This document shows positions 62,207 through 64,000 of a DNA stretch of 64,000 bases, in pieces (the first letter of the stretch is position 1; each line of letters opens with the position of its first letter). The stretch covers positions 930,001 through 994,000 of the forward strand of contig CBDDPZ010000009.1 in NCBI GenBank assembly GCA_965232575.1, read 5' to 3'. This DNA is from Bin5 sp965232575. Its GTDB lineage: Bacteria > Chloroflexota > Anaerolineae > Caldilineales > Caldilineaceae. The notes under the pieces were generated by a model. It was not told the origin of the DNA and did not search any database. It was given only the letters and a program-made list of their open reading frames with translations. The translations under genes and the position numbers were made by a program.

Positions 62207-63547
62207 CTAAGTTGGAAGCACAAACGGATCCGCAGTCTTTTCGACCTCCTTTCTCAGTAGTTCGCGGTGCTCAGACAGTACCTCTCGATAGTCGGCCTGG
62301 TAGGCCAAGTTTTCGGTTTCGCCAGGCTCGTTTTCCAGATCGAAGAGCAGTTCCGGGCGCTGACCGTGCGAGAAGGCGATATACTTGTAGTGGGCCGTGC
62401 GGATCATGCGGCCCTTTTTCGATTCATCGTCCAAAAAGGCCTGCAGCTCTGTTACTACGCTTTCTCTACCTGGCAATTCAGGACCTTCGACAACGGGCCG
62501 CAAACTTTCACCGTCAATTCCTGCCGGAGCCTCAATGTTTGCATAATCACAGAGTGTCGGAAAGAGGTCCAGGCCAGATGCAAGATGCGTGCTGTCCACC
62601 CGGCCTGCGGGAACTACGCCCGGTAAGCGCATCACAAACGGCACTCGGACAATTTCCTCCCACAGCATCAGTTTCGTAACCCACTTGTGGGCCGCCACAC
62701 CTTCGCCATGATCGCTTGTCATTACGACTAAAGTGTCGTCTGCGAGACCACTTTCCTCCAACGCGCCAAGCAACCTGCCAATCTGCTGGTCGACACGTTC
62801 GGTCAAGCGGTCGTAAACATAGAGGTATCTACGCCAATCCGTCTCGTCCCAATCGTGGGTCCAACTCATCTCGGGACCGTACTCGGTGCGCTTGCGGCAG
62901 AGACCGACAAACTCCGGTTCGTCGGTCAAGGGATCGAAGTTCGCTGGCAGAGGCGGCAACTCGGCGTCCGATGGAATGTCGCAAATATGATGCCACTCCA
63001 TCACCCAGTAGCAGATGTCGTGGGGATTGTGGAGCGAGGCCACCAGCAGAAAGGGCTCGTCGGCCTCGGAATCCTGCGGTCCCTGACTTCGCAGGAATTC
63101 CACGGCATGGTCTGTCCATACCGGATCTGTGTCGGCGCCCAGTTGACGCGGAATCCCTTCCGGGTATTCGTCGCAGAGGTACTCGAAGCCCTGCCTGCCC
63201 CCTACTTCCTCAATGCCTTGCCTGGGATTCGGCCCCAGATGCAGCTTGCCCGCATAGAATGGCCTGTAACCGGCCTGGCGAAAGTGTTGACCCATTGTCG
63301 TGATGGCCGGCTCGACAGCAGGTCCGTTCACCTCGACGCCGGTCCTGTGCGGCAACCTGCCGGAGAGCAGGCTGCCCCGAGAGGGACCGCAGACAGGTGA
63401 GGCGCAGTAGGCGTTTCGAAAGCTCAGCCCACTATGGACGAGTGAGTCCATGTGCGGCGTATGCAGGTGGGGATTGCCGTGCGCGCTGATCGCTGCGTGC
63501 GTCTGCTGATCGGTAAGGATTACGAGAATATTGGGACTGGAGGGCAT
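62207..63547 (-). CDS. Sulfatase (arylsulfatase-type), Cys-type formylglycine motif
   Basis: The 446-residue protein starts SPNILVILTDQQ with the metal-binding Asp. It carries the sulfatase signature C53-G-P-S-R57 in SPVCGPSRGSLLSGR, where Cys53 is converted to formylglycine. The DHGE pattern near the middle is a further metal ligand region. No signal peptide is seen, so it may act in the cytoplasm or leave by a non-classical route. The formylglycine-generating enzyme is not in the window. It probably removes sulfate from glycans or other organic sulfates. Confidence 0.92.
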   Translation of the reverse strand: MPSSPNILVILTDQQTHAAISAHGNPHLHTPHMDSLVHSGLSFRNAYCASPVCGPSRGSLLSGRLPHRTGVEVNGPAVEPAITTMGQHFRQAGYRPFYAGKLHLGPNPRQGIEEVGGRQGFEYLCDEYPEGIPRQLGADTDPVWTDHAVEFLRSQGPQDSEADEPFLLVASLHNPHDICYWVMEWHHICDIPSDAELPPLPANFDPLTDEPEFVGLCRKRTEYGPEMSWTHDWDETDWRRYLYVYDRLTERVDQQIGRLLGALEESGLADDTLVVMTSDHGEGVAAHKWVTKLMLWEEIVRVPFVMRLPGVVPAGRVDSTHLASGLDLFPTLCDYANIEAPAGIDGESLRPVVEGPELPGRESVVTELQAFLDDESKKGRMIRTAHYKYIAFSHGQRPELLFDLENEPGETENLAYQADYREVLSEHRELLRKEVEKTADPFVLPT

Positions 63548-63959
63548 GGGGCACTCTCAATTGATTATTTCAGAATATCTCACTTTACACGAAGCGTTTG
63601 CGAAAATGCTGTCGGTCGACGTCTCGGCCAAAGGACAAGCGACTTACCGGCCGGAGGCGAACGAGCCCTGTGCCCGCATGTCAGACAGTATGACAAATAT
63701 TTCCGGCCACGCCAAAGATAAGGATATGATATTTGCCGAACGACCGAAATTGACGAATCCTGAGCCTATGAAAACAGAACATTGCAGCGGGCCCTTTTCA
63801 GGAAGGAAAGCATCGGTGGTCGCACTGCCGAAGAAGTCGGTCTGCAGCCCTGAAAACTTTGCAAATTCCTGCACGATAGTGGACAATTCGCGGGTTACTC
63901 GAAAGCAGTGCGTCTCTTTAATCTATCCCTATTCAGGACTGACGTAAGGAGTCTCCTCT
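63548..63959. other. 412-base intergenic region
   Basis: No gene is supported. The longest open frame (from 63531) overlaps the sulfatase start and has no protein-like pattern. An AGGAG ribosome site at the right end precedes the gene at 63960. Confidence 0.4.
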
Positions 63960-64000
63960 ATGCTCATCAAATCGTTCGGAAAGCTGGGCTGGCCCGTTTC
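63960..64000 (+). CDS. 5' end of a gene leaving the window, possibly aldo/keto reductase
   Basis: AAGGAG is placed about eight bases before the ATG at 63960. The 13 codons visible read MLIKSFGKLGWPV, which resembles the N-terminus of aldo/keto reductases (xYRxFGKTGxxVS). Too little is visible for a firm call. Confidence 0.45.
   Translation, partial: MLIKSFGKLGWPV

Noticed and set aside
63531..63947. 138-codon open frame near the right edge
   Set aside because: It overlaps the sulfatase start codon region and has no family pattern.
1..64000. CRISPR arrays, insertion sequences and prophage genes
   Set aside because: I saw no regularly spaced repeats, transposase, integrase or phage structural genes in the window.

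Overview
The window looks like chromosomal DNA of a bacterium with moderately high GC content. The most likely source is an uncultured member of the Chloroflexota (Caldilineae/Anaerolineae-like or SAR202-like). This placement is an inference from gene content: repeated phytanoyl-CoA dioxygenases, enolase-superfamily enzymes, ACMSD-type amidohydrolases, sulfatase and 2-hydroxyacid dehydrogenases, a two-subunit pyruvate:ferredoxin oxidoreductase beside a pyruvate dehydrogenase complex, and a membrane sensor with a C-terminal helix-turn-helix. No rRNA or marker tree was available to confirm it. There is one tRNA, and I saw no CRISPR array, prophage or insertion sequence.

Layout. 1-6.7 kb: a truncated CNNM/HlyC membrane protein, a UbiA-family phosphoribosyl/prenyl transferase, and a lon-PHP/AlbA_2 pair on the minus strand. 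7.4-13.7 kb: a catabolic-looking set (enolase-superfamily enzyme, phytanoyl-CoA dioxygenase, two 2-hydroxyacid dehydrogenases) around a lipoprotein/di-haem peroxidase pair. 13.7-20.7 kb: a glycosyltransferase, a minus-strand run of esterase, two methyltransferases and a MOSC protein, then an aldo/keto reductase, a second phytanoyl-CoA dioxygenase and a VOC protein. 21.2-22.4 kb: two tandem paralogous four-helix membrane proteins bounded by a promoter and a terminator. 22.7-30.5 kb: pyruvate metabolism, with PFOR in two subunits, a terminator, then PDH E1alpha, E1beta and E2. No E3 is visible.

30.5-34 kb: an unusual fusion of type 2 isopentenyl-diphosphate isomerase with a polyprenyl diphosphate synthase, divergent from acpP, followed by a MobA-like nucleotidyltransferase. 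34-43.5 kb: a TIGR03960-like radical SAM protein, pgeF, a membrane protein, a 7TM-GAF-HTH regulator, ftsK and an acetoacetate-decarboxylase-like protein. 43.5-46.5 kb: a DUF433 antitoxin-like remnant broken at a poly-G run, a DNA methyltransferase fused to an HNH nuclease, an SDR enzyme and tRNA-Val. 46.5-55 kb: Gfo/Idh/MocA oxidoreductase, glutamine-dependent NAD synthetase, DEAD-box helicase, a DHFR-like protein, and a small-molecule kinase beside an AGXT2L-like class III aminotransferase or phospho-lyase.

55-64 kb: three paralogous amidohydrolases with a Rieske protein and an MscS channel, mostly joined by 4-bp start/stop overlaps. These are followed by a small unknown protein coupled to a third phytanoyl-CoA dioxygenase, a methyltransferase, a sulfatase, and the first codons of a gene that leaves the window. 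The overall picture is a heterotroph with many paralogous oxidative and hydrolytic enzymes for organic compounds, feeding pyruvate into both ferredoxin-linked and NAD-linked acetyl-CoA production. The most novel candidates are the isomerase-prenyltransferase fusion, the methyltransferase-HNH fusion, the membrane-bound HTH regulator and the tandem membrane-protein pair.
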